A stretch of DNA of 64,000 nt from Onthovicinus sp900555545 (GTDB taxonomy: Bacteria; Bacillota; Clostridia; Oscillospirales; Acutalibacteraceae): positions 62,001 to 126,000 of the forward strand of contig CASFPX010000006.1 in NCBI GenBank assembly GCA_949296915.1, written 5' to 3'. The notes below the pieces were generated by a model. The model was not told where the DNA came from and ran no database searches. It saw nothing but the letters and a program-made list of their open reading frames with translations. Position numbers and translations under genes: made by a program. Positions 49,288-57,972 of the stretch are shown in pieces. Every line of letters begins with the position of its first letter. The first letter of the stretch is position 1.

Positions 49288-50244
49288 TTAGGCCTGTTTC
49301 TGATATACGCGGACATAGTCGACCACAAAATCGTATTTTTTCGTTTGATCGTTGGTTGTCACATCGCCGCACCACCAGACGTTCCCCTCCTTGTCCTTGC
49401 CGGGGATCGGGTTGCCGTTATCATCCGTGCCGCCTCCGACCTCCATGGAGAGCATCATGTAGTGATTTACCTGAGCCACTGTGCCCACCTTGTCCTGTGT
49501 GCGCCATGTCTCATAGCCGTCCACATAGAACACGTACTCGTCCGGCGTCCACAGCAGGCCATAGGTGTGATAATCCTCATAGAGATCCTTGATATAGTAG
49601 TAATCAGATCCCAAGGATTTCAGTTCCTCGCCGTAGCCATCGATGTGAATGGCATGGGTGATGCTGTTGTGCTGCCTCTTATTGGTCAGATAGGCGTCGG
49701 CGGATTCAAAGATGTCGATCTCCGCACCGTCCTCTCCGGTTCCGAAGGTGTCGTTTTTAAAGTTGCTGTCCGGCATCATCCAAAAAGCCGCCCAGGAACC
49801 CACGATTTCCGGCACCTTGCAGCGGACCTCAAAGTATCCGTACGTCTGTGAGAAGCCCTTGTGCCCTTCGGCCGCTCCGGTCTCGTCGCCGCCATATGTC
49901 TCCACCGAGGTCTCAATGCATCCGGAATACCAGCCGGGACCAAACTTGCCGTCCTCGCGGTAGTCGGTGGTGATGTACAGGTTCCCATCATGAACGCTGA
50001 CGGCGTCATTCACCCAGTAGCCGCCCTTTCGCACGCCCTCCTCCGCATAGGGATAGCGCCAGTATTCTGTGTTAAAGCGGTCGCCGTCAAAGTTGTCTTC
50101 AAACGTCAGCTCGTATCCGGTCAGATCCAACTTGTCGGAGCCAAGCCCTCCGACCTTGTGGATATTTGAGGAGCAGGCGCTCAGCGCCATGCAGCACGTG
50201 ATTGCCAGTGCCATACCGGCAACCGCTTTGGAACGAATTCCCAT
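49288..50244 (-). CDS. GH16 family lipoprotein (beta-glucanase/laminarinase-like)
   Basis: A 318-residue exported enzyme. Lipoprotein signal: MGIRSKAVAGMALAITCCM, lipobox LSAC. The GH16 catalytic signature EIDIFES (ExDxxE) lies in GEDGAEIDIFES, with YGYFEVRCKVPEIVGSWAAFW before it and the C-terminal GETWRTQD-like segment (VDGYETWRTQ). It hydrolyses beta-1,3 or mixed-linkage glucans or galactans outside the cell. Start 50244 is chosen for AGGGGG and the lipoprotein signal. Confidence 0.92.
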   Translation of the reverse strand: MGIRSKAVAGMALAITCCMALSACSSNIHKVGGLGSDKLDLTGYELTFEDNFDGDRFNTEYWRYPYAEEGVRKGGYWVNDAVSVHDGNLYITTDYREDGKFGPGWYSGCIETSVETYGGDETGAAEGHKGFSQTYGYFEVRCKVPEIVGSWAAFWMMPDSNFKNDTFGTGEDGAEIDIFESADAYLTNKRQHNSITHAIHIDGYGEELKSLGSDYYYIKDLYEDYHTYGLLWTPDEYVFYVDGYETWRTQDKVGTVAQVNHYMMLSMEVGGGTDDNGNPIPGKDKEGNVWWCGDVTTNDQTKKYDFVVDYVRVYQKQA

Positions 50245-50336
50245 TTTACTTTCCCCCTGTTTTTTGAGCATCAAGATAAGCCTATTATAATCAATTTTTT
50301 CGGGTGAATCAAGGTGAGCCTGCAAAAAAGAAAAAA

Positions 50337-50354
50337 CCGTGCGCGCGGCACGGC
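50337..50354 (-). terminator. Terminator-like hairpin upstream of the GH16 gene
   Basis: CCGTGC/GCACGG followed on the minus strand by TTTTTTCTTTTTTG. It is 93 nt ahead of the GH16 start codon, with no minus-strand gene upstream of it to terminate, so it may be an attenuator in the GH16 leader. Confidence 0.6.
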
Positions 50355-50400
50355 CTTTTCTCAAGAAGAAAAACAAAAAATGATAGAAAGGAAGTAAAAC

Positions 50401-50568
50401 ATGAAAAAGAGGAAAAGTAAAAAAAGAAAGGAAAGGAATAAAATGATATTTCAGAAAGTGGAAAGCCGTCCTCTTTCGCTTCCGCTTTCTATGATTGCAT
50501 TATACCGGGCCAATTTTGCGCAAATGAGAAGTAAGTATGAACTTACTGTAAATTTGGGAGGCGCCTGA
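50401..50568 (+). CDS. Candidate small basic protein (55 residues)
   Basis: An open frame from ATG 50401 with AAAGGAAG at 7 nt. It begins MKKRKSKKRKERNKM, strongly basic, and continues through FQKVESRPLSLPLSMIALYR to LTVNLGGA. Coding is uncertain: the region is A-rich and the frame may be chance. It lies between the divergent GH16 and ppk genes; no homologue recognised. Besides this frame and the hairpin I see nothing in 50245-50655. Confidence 0.35.
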   Translation: MKKRKSKKRKERNKMIFQKVESRPLSLPLSMIALYRANFAQMRSKYELTVNLGGA

Positions 50569-50655
50569 TTTCAGGATCAATGTAATATTGAATTTTTTTT
50601 GGAACAGAATATAAAGCGAGAGTGTTTTATCAGGATCGTCTGGGGGTGTGTCCGA

Positions 50656-52740
50656 GTGGGTGACGATGAGATCCGTCTTGACAAAATGCCATACACAAAC
50701 CGGGAGGTCAGCTGGCTGCAGTTTGATGAACGCGTTCTGGAGGAGGCCTGTGAGCGGGAGAATCCGCCCATGGAACGGCTGAACTTTTTGGCGATCTCCG
50801 CCTCCAATCTGGATGAGTTCTTTATGGTGCGTGTGGGTGGGCTCCGCGAGCAGTGCCGCCAGGGGGTCAAAAAACGGAATGAATACGATCTGCCGCCCCA
50901 AAAGCAGCTCAAACGGATCGGAGAGCAGGCGCATCTGCTGATGAAAAAACAATACGCCTGCCTGCAGCACTCCATCCTGCCTCCGCTGCGCAGGGCGGGG
51001 ATCGGTATAAAAAAATATGCCGACTGCACACCCGCGGAACGCAGGCTCCCGGATGCGTACTTTGACCGGATTGTCTATCCGGTTCTCACGCCGTTGGCCG
51101 TCGATCCGGCCCGTCCTTTTCCGCTATTAGCCAACAGGAGCGTCAGCATCGCCGTACGCCTGTGTTTGGATGAAAAGAGCTCCTTTGCCCTGGTTCAGCT
51201 TCCGTCCGCGCTGCCGCGCTTGATCCGTACGTCACAGGAGACGCCCGTTTTTCTCCTGTTGGAGGATTTGATTGCCGCGCATCTGGAACGCCTGTTCCCC
51301 GGGTGCAGGCTGAGGAGCAGTACTGTGATCCGCATCACCCGAAACAGCGACCTGGCCATAGACGAGGGGGCGGAGGATCTGATGCAGGAGGTCAAAAAGT
51401 CCATCAAAAAGCGCAGGCACGGGCGCCCCGTCCGTCTGGAAATTGAACAGGGTGGGGATGATAAGACGCGCGACTTTCTGCGGAAAAAGCTGGGGCTGCG
51501 CGAGTCCGACCTCTATGAGCTCCCCGGGATGCCCGATCTCACCGCCCTGCGGGAGTTGATCGATCTCCCCGGATACGAGGCGCTGCGCGCAGAGCCGCTC
51601 CACGACGCACAGGCGGGGGATCTGCTCGGGTGTACGGATCTGTTTGCGGCCATCCGGGAGCGCGACCGTCTGGCACACCACCCATATGAGCGCTTTGACT
51701 GTGTGGTTGAATTCCTGCGGCAGGCGGCCGAGGATCCCGATGTGCTGGCTATCAAGCAGACGCTCTACCGCGTCAGCGGCGATTCGCCTGTGATCCGCGC
51801 GTTGGAGCACGCCGCTGGAAACGGTAAACAGGTCACCGTTCTGGTGGAACTCAAGGCGCGGTTTGATGAGGAAAACAACATCCACTGGGCCCGCCGGCTG
51901 GAGCGGGCGGGATGCCATGTGATCTATGGGGTAGAGGGGCTCAAAACGCACTGTAAGATTTTGCTGGTTGTCCGCCGGGAGCAGGATGCCATTCGCCGAT
52001 ACTTACATCTGGGTACAGGGAATTACAATGATTCCACCGCGCGGCTGTACACGGATATCGGCCTTTTTACCTGCCGGGAGGCGTATGGCGCGGATGCAAC
52101 GCAGCTGTTCAATACGCTGACCGGCTATGCCGGACGCCAGCACTATCAAAAATTTGTCACAGCGCCTGATCAGATGCGCGGCTTTTTTACACAGCGGATC
52201 ACGCGGGAGGTGGAAAATTCCCGACGCGGGCTACGGTCGGGGATCACGATGAAGATGAACGCCCTGGTGGATGCCGGCATAATCCGTATGCTGTATGTGG
52301 CGTCCCAGGCGGGCGTTCCGATCCGGCTGATCGTCCGGGGAATCTGCGCGCTGGTGCCCGGCGTTCCAGGTTACAGTGAGAATATTCAGGTGATCTCTAT
52401 CGTGGGTCAGTTGCTTGAGCACAGCCGGATCTACCGGTTTGAAAATGGCGGTTCCCCACTGTTTTATTTGGGCAGTGCGGATCTGATGCCGCGAAATCTT
52501 GACCGGCGGGTGGAGCTACTTTTCCCAGTGGAGGAGCCACAGGCAGTCGGACGGCTGGAGGAGGTGCTTGGCCTGATGCTCGCCGACAATGTCAATGCGC
52601 GCATTCAACAGTCCAACGGAGCATACACGCTCCGCCCAGCCGGGGAGGGGCGCCGGATTAACAGCCAGCGCCGTCTGGCCGAGATGGCGTACGAGCGGGA
52701 ACAGTCCTTTGCGGTGGATTCCGCCCCAGGGACGGAATAG
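50656..52740 (+). CDS. ppk1: Polyphosphate kinase 1
   Basis: About 695 residues with the PPK1 layout: N-domain (YTNREVSWLQFDERVLEEA, SASNLDEFFMVRV), H-domain, and two C-terminal phospholipase-D-like domains with the phospho-His in RRYLHLGTGNYNDSTARLYT and GLKTHCKILLV. It reversibly transfers phosphate from ATP to polyphosphate. Start is uncertain: GTG 50656 has GGGGG at 9 nt; ATG 50686 (MPYTNREVSW) fits the family start but has no ribosome site. It is followed 24 nt later by a phosphofructokinase gene, likely cotranscribed. Confidence 0.93.
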   Translation: MGDDEIRLDKMPYTNREVSWLQFDERVLEEACERENPPMERLNFLAISASNLDEFFMVRVGGLREQCRQGVKKRNEYDLPPQKQLKRIGEQAHLLMKKQYACLQHSILPPLRRAGIGIKKYADCTPAERRLPDAYFDRIVYPVLTPLAVDPARPFPLLANRSVSIAVRLCLDEKSSFALVQLPSALPRLIRTSQETPVFLLLEDLIAAHLERLFPGCRLRSSTVIRITRNSDLAIDEGAEDLMQEVKKSIKKRRHGRPVRLEIEQGGDDKTRDFLRKKLGLRESDLYELPGMPDLTALRELIDLPGYEALRAEPLHDAQAGDLLGCTDLFAAIRERDRLAHHPYERFDCVVEFLRQAAEDPDVLAIKQTLYRVSGDSPVIRALEHAAGNGKQVTVLVELKARFDEENNIHWARRLERAGCHVIYGVEGLKTHCKILLVVRREQDAIRRYLHLGTGNYNDSTARLYTDIGLFTCREAYGADATQLFNTLTGYAGRQHYQKFVTAPDQMRGFFTQRITREVENSRRGLRSGITMKMNALVDAGIIRMLYVASQAGVPIRLIVRGICALVPGVPGYSENIQVISIVGQLLEHSRIYRFENGGSPLFYLGSADLMPRNLDRRVELLFPVEEPQAVGRLEEVLGLMLADNVNARIQQSNGAYTLRPAGEGRRINSQRRLAEMAYEREQSFAVDSAPGTE

Positions 52741-52763
52741 ACAGAGCAGGAGGAATCTAACAG

Positions 52764-53846
52764 ATGAAGCGAATTGGAATTTTGACCAGTGGTGGGGACT
52801 GCCAGGGACTTAATCCCGCGCTGCGGGGGCTTGCCAAAGCCCTCTATGAGCAGTTTGAAGAGGTGGAAATCTATGGCTTTTCAGACGGCTACCGTGGACT
52901 GATGGAGCGGGATTATAAACTCATGCAGCCCGAGGACTTTGCCCATATTCTCACACAGGGCGGCACCATTTTGGGTACCTCGCGCCAGCCTTTTAAGACA
53001 ATGATCACCGCCGAAGGCACCCAGACGGAAAAAGTAGCCGCCATGAAACGCACCTACAGCGAGTTGAAATTGGACGCCCTTGCCATTCTTGGGGGGAACG
53101 GCACACATAAGACTGCTAACCTGCTTGCGCAGGAGGGGATGAATATCGTCACGTTGCCCAAGACGATTGATAACGACCTGTGGGGGACGGATGTCACCTT
53201 TGGTTTTCACAGTGCGGTCAATGTTGCGGCCAAGGTAATCGACTGCATCCGGACAACGGCAACCTCACACGGCAGGATTTTTATTGTGGAAATGATGGGG
53301 CATAAGGCCGGATGGCTGGCGCTTTACGCCGGATTGGCCGGCGGGGCGGATGTCATCCTTCTGCCGGAGATCCCCTATTCTATCAACAGGGTGGCAAAGG
53401 CGATCAAGCCGAAAGAACGCCTGGGCAAGAGCGCCCGGACTTATTCCATCATTGCCGTGGCGGAGGGCGCCATGACAAGGGAATATGCGGCTTTGGATAA
53501 AAAAGAACGCAAAAAGGTTGATGCAAAGAATTCTTATCCGTCTAAGGCATATGAGCTGGCCGCCGCCCTGCAAAAATATACCGGGCAGGAGATCAGGGTG
53601 TGCGTCCCAGGCCATATTCAGCGTGGGGGCAGCCCCGTCCCCTTTGACCGTGCGCTGGCGACCCGGCTGGGTGCGGCGGCCGCCGCCATGATCCGCGAGG
53701 AGCAGTACGGCTGTATGGCAGCTGTGCGGGGGGATACAATTCTTCCGGTTCCGCTGGGGGAAGTCGCCGGAAAGCTGAAATATGTCCCCGCCGACTGCGA
53801 CGCCGTACAGTGTGCGCGGGAGATCGGGATCTGTATGGGGGACTGA
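52764..53846 (+). CDS. pfkA: 6-phosphofructokinase (Gly-Lys type)
   Basis: A 360-residue PFK: GILTSGGDCQGLNPALRG at the N-terminus, FSDGYRGL, LGTSRQ and LPKTIDNDLWGTDVTFGF. At the position equal to E. coli Asp103-Gly104 it reads GGNGTHKT (Asn112-Gly113), and at Gly124 it has Lys133. Gly104/Lys124 places it in the group-III branch, where donor preference (ATP or PPi) varies. It commits fructose-6-phosphate to glycolysis. AGGAGG precedes the ATG; shares an operon with ppk. Confidence 0.93.
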   Translation: MKRIGILTSGGDCQGLNPALRGLAKALYEQFEEVEIYGFSDGYRGLMERDYKLMQPEDFAHILTQGGTILGTSRQPFKTMITAEGTQTEKVAAMKRTYSELKLDALAILGGNGTHKTANLLAQEGMNIVTLPKTIDNDLWGTDVTFGFHSAVNVAAKVIDCIRTTATSHGRIFIVEMMGHKAGWLALYAGLAGGADVILLPEIPYSINRVAKAIKPKERLGKSARTYSIIAVAEGAMTREYAALDKKERKKVDAKNSYPSKAYELAAALQKYTGQEIRVCVPGHIQRGGSPVPFDRALATRLGAAAAAMIREEQYGCMAAVRGDTILPVPLGEVAGKLKYVPADCDAVQCAREIGICMGD

Positions 53847-53925
53847 TCGGGAACATTTCCCTGTACAGTACACCTTTTAATGACCGTATTCCGGCACATA
53901 ATAGGAAGGCGGAGGTGTTTTTTAA

Positions 53926-54096
53926 ATGGCAAAAAAGAATCACAGCCAAAAGGGCAAAAAGAACGATCAGGTACGCAAGGCCACGGTGGCCTACAATCAC
54001 TCCAAAAAGGAGAGCATCCAGAGCGATGTGCTCGGGAGCTACACGGGTGTCCCTTACAGTGGGGCAGTCCCGGAGCAGGATGCGGACGACCTTTAA
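53926..54096 (+). CDS. Small basic-then-acidic protein (56 residues)
   Basis: ATG 53926 with GGAGG at 10 nt. The translation is MAKKNHSQKGKKNDQVRK, then YNHSKKESIQSDVLGSYTG, ending PEQDADDL. The N-terminus is Lys-rich and the tail (SDVLGSYTG...QDADDL) resembles small uncharacterised Clostridia proteins I recall with the same ending. Good ribosome site and codon use support coding. Function unknown. Confidence 0.72.
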   Translation: MAKKNHSQKGKKNDQVRKATVAYNHSKKESIQSDVLGSYTGVPYSGAVPEQDADDL

Positions 54097-54326
54097 CCGA
54101 TGGCCGCAGCTGCGGCCGCTACATAGAGGCACACCCAGCTTAGTGGACCAAAATGATTCAAAGAAAAATAGAAAAAAGGAATGACGTTCAGCGGCGAACA
54201 TGGTATAATAAATAAAGAACAGGTTCGCCTGTGAAGAATCTTGATGTATTTGAGTCTATACGGCGGGAATAGGCACCCGCCATACGGGTAAAACCGGCAT
54301 CCATCCCCGCTGAAAGGAAGAGAGAG

Positions 54327-55916
54327 ATGACAAACACATTAAATTCCCTACCGCGCGCGAAGTCTCCGGAGAGTGTCGGCGTCCGTACCCAGGCGGTGGT
54401 CGACTGGATCCGCGACTGTGAGCGCAGCGGCTGTGAGATTCACTCGTTCATGATTCTCCGTCACGGTCAGGTGGCCGCAGAGGTGTGGCGTAAGCCGTTT
54501 GAGCCGGGCGTGGCACACACCATGTTTTCACACAGCAAGAGCTTTACGAGTGTGGCCGTCGGTTTTGCGGTGCAGGAGGGCCTCCTTGCGCTGGATACAA
54601 AAGTGTGCGATATTTTTCCGGGCGTGGGCAAAAAAAGCCGCGCCGCGAAGTCCCTGACCGTGCGCCACCTGCTGATGATGTCCTCTGGTAAAATGGACAA
54701 TCCGTTTTTATTCCTGAAAAAAGATCCCGACTGGGTGCGGGATTTCCTCAAGCGGAATTTCCTGTTCCGCCCCGGGAAAAAGTTCCTTTATACCAGTGCA
54801 AATACCTATCTGCTGTGCGCCATTGTGCGCAAGGTGACGGGCCAAACGGTGACCGAATACCTGACCCCGCGCCTGTTTGAGCCGCTCGGCATCGACGTCC
54901 CGTTTTGGGAGACGGACCCCACCGGAACGGAGACAGGCGGCTGGGGCCTCCAGATCAAGACGGAGGATCAGGCCAAATTTATTCAGTGCTGTCTGGATGG
55001 CGGTATGTGGCAGGGGCGTCAGGTTATCCCCAAGCAGTGGCTGGATGCCGCGACCACCATGCAGATCCACAATGCCCCCGGCACGCTCGACAACCGCTGC
55101 GGCTATGGCTATCAGTTCTGGCAATGTCATATTGCCAACTCCTTCCGGGCGGATGGCCTCTACTCTCAGTTCGCCATCGCCCTGCGCGACTACGACGCCT
55201 GCATCGTCATCAACGGTGGGGAACCGGAGGAGCCCAAAACACTGGAGATTTTGTGGCGCCACTTCCCGGCCGGATTTTTTGACGGCTCCATGGAGCAGAC
55301 GGCTGCGGAGCGCGAAAGCCTGCAACAGGCCATCGAGACATTTGAACTCCCTGCTGTGGAAGTTCAGCCCCGCAATCCGGAGTTGGAGCAGCGGATCGAC
55401 GGGCGCACCATCCAGCTGAAAAAGCGCCGCTTTGCCAGCGTGATGGGGCCGGTCAACCTGCTTTTGATGGCGCGCAAGCCCGGTGGGATCAACGATCTGA
55501 CGCTGCACTTTACCGACGACGGTTTGGAATTCTCCTGGCAGGAGCAGAACAGCCCGCGTAACACGCTGATTGCCGGGATGGATGGCCGGTACCGTAAGAG
55601 TACCGTCCAACTCAGCACCATGAAGCTGACCGTGGTGAGCCAGGCGGCTTGGCAGCCGGACGGTTCGCTGGAGCTGTTTATCCGTCCGCTGGAGTTGGTG
55701 CAGGCGCGCCGGATGATCTTCCGCTTTGATGGGGATAAGGTGAAGATCCACAGCAAGGCGGAGCACAGCCTGCGCAGGCTGATTACCTTCTACCTCGGCT
55801 TTATCGGTATGAAGACGGGGATTGAAAAGGGATTTGCGGCCCGCATGGCCGGAAAGATCGGGAGCCGGTTGGCTACGCCGGTCGTGGATCCGGATCTCCG
55901 GGGTACAATGCGCTAA
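54327..55916 (+). CDS. Serine hydrolase (beta-lactamase/DD-peptidase fold)
   Basis: A 529-residue class C beta-lactamase-like hydrolase. The SxxK motif is SHSK in MFSHSKSFTSVAVGFAVQ (~residue 71) and the second motif is YTSANTYLL (Y-x-N-like). The C-terminal ~180 residues are a separate beta-rich domain. No signal peptide, so it is more likely an esterase or D-aminopeptidase than a secreted beta-lactamase. AAAGGAAG precedes the ATG. Upstream 54097-54326 has a palindrome (54105-54120) and a hairpin (54262-54283) but no gene. Confidence 0.83.
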   Translation: MTNTLNSLPRAKSPESVGVRTQAVVDWIRDCERSGCEIHSFMILRHGQVAAEVWRKPFEPGVAHTMFSHSKSFTSVAVGFAVQEGLLALDTKVCDIFPGVGKKSRAAKSLTVRHLLMMSSGKMDNPFLFLKKDPDWVRDFLKRNFLFRPGKKFLYTSANTYLLCAIVRKVTGQTVTEYLTPRLFEPLGIDVPFWETDPTGTETGGWGLQIKTEDQAKFIQCCLDGGMWQGRQVIPKQWLDAATTMQIHNAPGTLDNRCGYGYQFWQCHIANSFRADGLYSQFAIALRDYDACIVINGGEPEEPKTLEILWRHFPAGFFDGSMEQTAAERESLQQAIETFELPAVEVQPRNPELEQRIDGRTIQLKKRRFASVMGPVNLLLMARKPGGINDLTLHFTDDGLEFSWQEQNSPRNTLIAGMDGRYRKSTVQLSTMKLTVVSQAAWQPDGSLELFIRPLELVQARRMIFRFDGDKVKIHSKAEHSLRRLITFYLGFIGMKTGIEKGFAARMAGKIGSRLATPVVDPDLRGTMR

Positions 55917-55950
55917 TTCCGATTGCCCATACAAGCTACTGATAAATTTG

Positions 55951-55981
55951 ACGCCGCCGGTTCCTATAAAACCGGCGGCGT
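55951..55981. terminator. Bidirectional terminator
   Basis: ACGCCGCCGG/CCGGCGGCGT followed by TTTA (plus), between convergent genes. Confidence 0.85.
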
Positions 55982-56004
55982 TTTATCCATTTTATCGTTT
56001 TGGT

Positions 56005-56457
56005 TTATAGGGTTTCGGAACGCCACTCTCCGTCAAAGATCTCATAATCTTCGGACAGGCCGTCGTTCTCAAACACGCGCAGCATAACCTCAAACCCGGG
56101 GGCGAGCTGATACCGGTTCAGGTCGGTACGCTTGATCCAAAATACCTTTCCCTCTTCGGAGGACTTCAGCTCCCCGCTGAACCGGCTCGTCCGGTACAGC
56201 AACACGATATAGCGGCGCCGGCCGCGCTTTTGAATCCACTGCTTGATGCCGCACAGCTCCAGATTCGAGATGTCCAGCCCCGTCTCCTCCTTGACCTCGC
56301 GGATCACAGAGCGGACGAAGGATTCGCCCTTTTCCACATGGCCGCCGGGGAAGGTCACGCCCGGCCAACCGCGGGCCACGCGGTCCTGCACGAGGATTTC
56401 ATCTCCGTTACAGATCATGCACATATTCGTCAAAATAACGCGTTCGCTCTCTCTCAT
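56005..56457 (-). CDS. NUDIX hydrolase (MutT/8-oxo-dGTP diphosphatase-like)
   Basis: A 150-residue NUDIX enzyme. Box: PGGHVEKGESFVRSVIREVK then EETG near residues 37-61. RESERVILTNMCMIC at the N-terminus resembles the YjhB/MutT-type group that sanitises oxidised dNTPs. It is followed by nothing in the same unit. The second NUDIX protein of the window. Confidence 0.9.
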   Translation of the reverse strand: MRESERVILTNMCMICNGDEILVQDRVARGWPGVTFPGGHVEKGESFVRSVIREVKEETGLDISNLELCGIKQWIQKRGRRRYIVLLYRTSRFSGELKSSEEGKVFWIKRTDLNRYQLAPGFEVMLRVFENDGLSEDYEIFDGEWRSETL

Positions 56458-56508
56458 TTGGCTGCCCCCTCAATGCGATATAGTCACAGTTATGGCGAAC
56501 GGAACCTG

Positions 56509-56874
56509 TCAGTCCAACTCGACGGGGACGCCCGCTCCGGTGTCGCGCTCCAGCAGGTCCGCCCATCTTTCTTCCCCGAGATCGATGGCGAAAATCCCCT
56601 GTGCATACTCGCCCATCCGGCTGGGATAGAGTACGATCTCGTCCCCGAATTCCGCGATCAGAGTGCTTTCCTCTTCTTCCTTTTGTGCGGCAAATTCCGG
56701 ATTGTGATCGTACAGGGGCGCCTCCAGGAAGCCCGCGCGCGCATCGGCGATGAAGCCATCCCCCAGCACGTCGACGACCAGCTCCGGGCAGGGAATGTAG
56801 TTGACATACTCCCCGTTTTCCTCCACCGTCGCCCGAAGATCGCCGTCCGGTGTCTCGTAGATTCTCGTAATCAT
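56509..56874 (-). CDS. Uncharacterised acidic protein
   Basis: A 121-residue soluble acidic protein beginning MITRIYETPDGDLRATVEEN, with several Glu-rich helices (AAQKEEEESTLIAEFGDEIV) and ending in GAGVPVELD. No recognised domain. GGAGGG precedes the ATG at 56874; the longer frame to 56940 lacks a site. It lies 51 nt ahead of the NUDIX gene and may be cotranscribed with it. Confidence 0.68.
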   Translation of the reverse strand: MITRIYETPDGDLRATVEENGEYVNYIPCPELVVDVLGDGFIADARAGFLEAPLYDHNPEFAAQKEEEESTLIAEFGDEIVLYPSRMGEYAQGIFAIDLGEERWADLLERDTGAGVPVELD

Positions 56875-57021
56875 CTGATTTTCCCTCCGCAAACTGTTTT
56901 GATGTTTTTTTATTATAACATCGTGCCCCCGGGAGTACAATGACTGATATGGATTTTTGGCACAATCTTTGGTACTTCCCGGACGCGTGCCGGGCGCATA
57001 CTTTAATAGTGAGGTGATACG

Positions 57022-57264
57022 ATGAATCCGTGCGAACTGACAACCGGTGTGACGGCGCTCGCGAATGTGCTCGCGAGCGGCCTTTCGGATGACGAACTTG
57101 GGATGACTGCGGCGCTTTTTACACAGTTGGGTGATACGCTGGCGACGATTGCCGTCCAGCGATCGATTTGCGGCCCATCTAAAACAATCGGTAGATCATG
57201 TGTTGTCAAGGAACTTTTCGCTGGAAACGACACTTTAAAAGTGAGAGGGGAAGAGGACGGATAA
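57022..57264 (+). CDS. Small DUF6774-like protein with divergent C-terminus
   Basis: An 80-residue protein. The first ~50 residues (MNPCELTTGVTALANVLASG ... LGMTAALFTQLGDTLATIAVQ) resemble the short Clostridia family DUF6774, whose members usually stop soon after TIA-QR. Here the frame continues through CGPSKTIGRSCVVKELFAGN, encoded by a repeated sequence also present at 58377-58422. The repeat therefore seems to have been inserted at the gene's 3' end, replacing its normal tail. GAGGTG precedes the ATG. Confidence 0.65.
   Translation: MNPCELTTGVTALANVLASGLSDDELGMTAALFTQLGDTLATIAVQRSICGPSKTIGRSCVVKELFAGNDTLKVRGEEDG
57208..57260 (+). repeat. Dispersed repeat, copy 1 (CTGGAAACGACA element)
   Basis: AAGGAACTTTTCGCT then GGAAACGACA and an AGTGA...GAAGAG tail. 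A second copy lies at 58377-58460 in the same orientation, 1190 nt away. Confidence 0.65.
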
Positions 57265-57307
57265 AAATATGCTGCGCGTGCGGTACCGGCCTGCGCCATG
57301 GCTCCCG

Positions 57308-57334
57308 AAAAAAGGCGCGCCCGGCGCCTTTTTT
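57308..57334. terminator. Bidirectional terminator
   Basis: AAAAAAGGCGC/GCGCCTTTTTT symmetrical stem with T-runs on both strands. Confidence 0.85.
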
Positions 57335-57352
57335 AACGTGAGCCGCCCTTTC

Positions 57353-57417
57353 GGGTTCAAATCCCTCCGGACTTGGAAAAAGATATTTTCGGCATTTTAG
57401 CGGAGGGAGTTGAACTC
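57353..57417. repeat. Inverted tRNA-Arg(CCG) 3'-end-like fragments
   Basis: GGGTTCAAATCCCTCCGG (57353-57370) is identical to 18 nt of the T-arm/acceptor of tRNA-Arg(CCG) at 58516-58592. CGGAGGGAGTTGAAC (57401-57415) is the same in the opposite direction with one mismatch. Neither is part of an intact tRNA. They look like att-type leftovers. Confidence 0.7.
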
Positions 57418-57426
57418 TTGTAAGGT

Positions 57427-57972
57427 TTATTCAAGCCATACTTTCGGAAAATGCGCCATAATAAATTTACTCATTGGATTATCCGGATAACTCCTTAGAC
57501 GATACTCGTTGATTGTTTTTCTCAGATCATCATAGACAAAATTTAATTCTTTACAGGGAACAGAATGAAACGGCTTTATTTCGAACAGTCCGTTTTCTTT
57601 ATATTCCATAAATTTATCATATATATCAGCTGTTTGGATACAATTACTGATTCTAATGGGGGTTTCACAAGTATAAGCGCAGGTAATTACTGTGGGATTT
57701 CCTGCATTTTTAACATTCTCACATTCATATAAAAATCCTTTTTGCCCTTTGTATATATCTTCAAAACAATTTTCGTAATACTCGCTATACACTACCTTTT
57801 CACCGTCTAATCCATAAGGATAAAAACTGTATGGCTTGGGAACCGGTTTTACGGCATAAAGTAACGCAACAACAGGATTACTCGATAAATACACATAAGG
57901 CTTTTTATGTTCAGATAAAAAAGGCTTTAATTCTGTAATGCCGCCAACTGAGGAACCGTGATATAAAGTCAT
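57427..57972 (-). CDS. Uncharacterised protein, possible ADP-ribosyltransferase-like fold
   Basis: A 181-residue, low-GC gene. The translation begins MTLYHGSSVGGITELKPF, followed by KKPYVYLSSNPVVALLYA, a pattern reminiscent of small ART/RES-like proteins (YHGS...YLSSN). No complete catalytic set (H-Y-E) is visible. Its start overlaps the stop of the four-helix gene (ATGA), so the two are coupled. AT-rich codon use differs from the neighbouring chromosome. Lies between tRNA-like repeats. AAAGGAG precedes the ATG. Confidence 0.6.
   Translation of the reverse strand: MTLYHGSSVGGITELKPFLSEHKKPYVYLSSNPVVALLYAVKPVPKPYSFYPYGLDGEKVVYSEYYENCFEDIYKGQKGFLYECENVKNAGNPTVITCAYTCETPIRISNCIQTADIYDKFMEYKENGLFEIKPFHSVPCKELNFVYDDLRKTINEYRLRSYPDNPMSKFIMAHFPKVWLE

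Noticed and set aside
54105..54120. Palindrome GGCCGCAGCTGCGGCC as a terminator
   Set aside because: No T-run follows on either strand; it may simply be a GC-rich palindrome.
57003..57299. 98-codon minus-strand frame
   Set aside because: Antisense to the better supported DUF6774-like gene and its repeat tail.
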